Positions 63,969 through 64,000 of a DNA stretch of 64,000 nt are shown here, piece after piece. A model generated the notes under the pieces. It was not told where the DNA came from and did no database searches. It saw nothing but the letters and a program-made list of their open reading frames with translations. Position numbers and translations under genes: made by a program. Each line of letters opens with the position of its first letter. Within the stretch, counting starts at the first letter, position 1. This DNA comes from Clostridia bacterium (GTDB taxonomy: Bacteria; Bacillota; Clostridia; Oscillospirales; Acutalibacteraceae): positions 30,402 to 94,401 of the forward strand of contig JAFQQM010000016.1 of the NCBI GenBank assembly GCA_017410585.1. Direction: 5' to 3'.

Positions 63969-64000
63969 CACTCGCCGTCGAGGCGAATTTCACACGCCGC

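Overview
The window reads as chromosomal DNA of a spore-forming, glycan-degrading Firmicute, most likely an Oscillospiraceae/Ruminococcaceae-type gut Clostridium. The evidence is a sigma-K gene with a pro-sequence, a type III glutamine synthetase, dockerin- and cohesin-like modules, consensus sigma-A promoters with strong Shine-Dalgarno sites, GPH-family and ABC sugar transporters, several AraC regulators, and moderately high GC with GC-rich third positions. No rRNA, tRNA, CRISPR array, prophage or insertion-sequence transposase was seen. The species assignment is inference.

Region 1 (1-11.5 kb, + strand) is one long glycan-uptake operon. It holds two MalF/MalG-type ABC permease pairs, with an NHL-repeat protein, a Yip1-like membrane protein and a DUF5696 protein between them, and ends with a GH28-like lipoprotein and a six-hairpin glycosidase. 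Region 2 (11.8-19.1 kb, +) encodes a secreted cohesin-like protein, a 47-residue acidic peptide and a 2005-residue secreted enzyme-like protein with six internal repeats and a mid-chain dockerin. Region 3 (19.2-31.6 kb) is housekeeping: glnN, carA, a carB-dapF gene fusion, a Nudix hydrolase, a cysteine desulfurase-IscU-MnmA sulfur relay, an ATP-grasp protein and a small lipoprotein.

Region 4 (31.6-39.6 kb) has a second acidic peptide paralogous to the first, again paired with a giant secreted protein (LamG-GH2-FN3-LamG). A divergent AraC regulator, sigK and pnuC behind a structured leader follow. Region 5 (39.6-53.3 kb) is a hexuronate island: uxaC, uxuA, a fructuronate reductase, eda and kdgK convert glucuronate to pyruvate and glyceraldehyde-3-phosphate. 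Two AraC regulators, a GPH symporter, a GH2 beta-glycosidase, a GH37 trehalase-like protein and an alpha/beta hydrolase flank them.

Region 6 (53.3-64 kb) holds a tandem pair of membrane-anchored DUF4886 proteins separated by a duplicated piece of the distant cls 3' end, a diacylglycerol-kinase-like gene, a TetR gene behind a candidate yybP-ykoY (Mn2+) riboswitch, a VTT-domain protein, cardiolipin synthase, a DUF4349 lipoprotein, an XRE/zinc-ribbon protein, and a NifX-like/MATE pair. The right end is non-coding and carries a tandem GTGAAAT-hairpin array.

The most unusual content is the pair of short acidic peptides, each in an operon with a giant secreted glycan-active protein, together with the possible cohesin-dockerin pair. 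The carB-dapF fusion, the candidate Mn2+ riboswitch upstream of a TetR gene and the cls-tail duplication are also worth checking.
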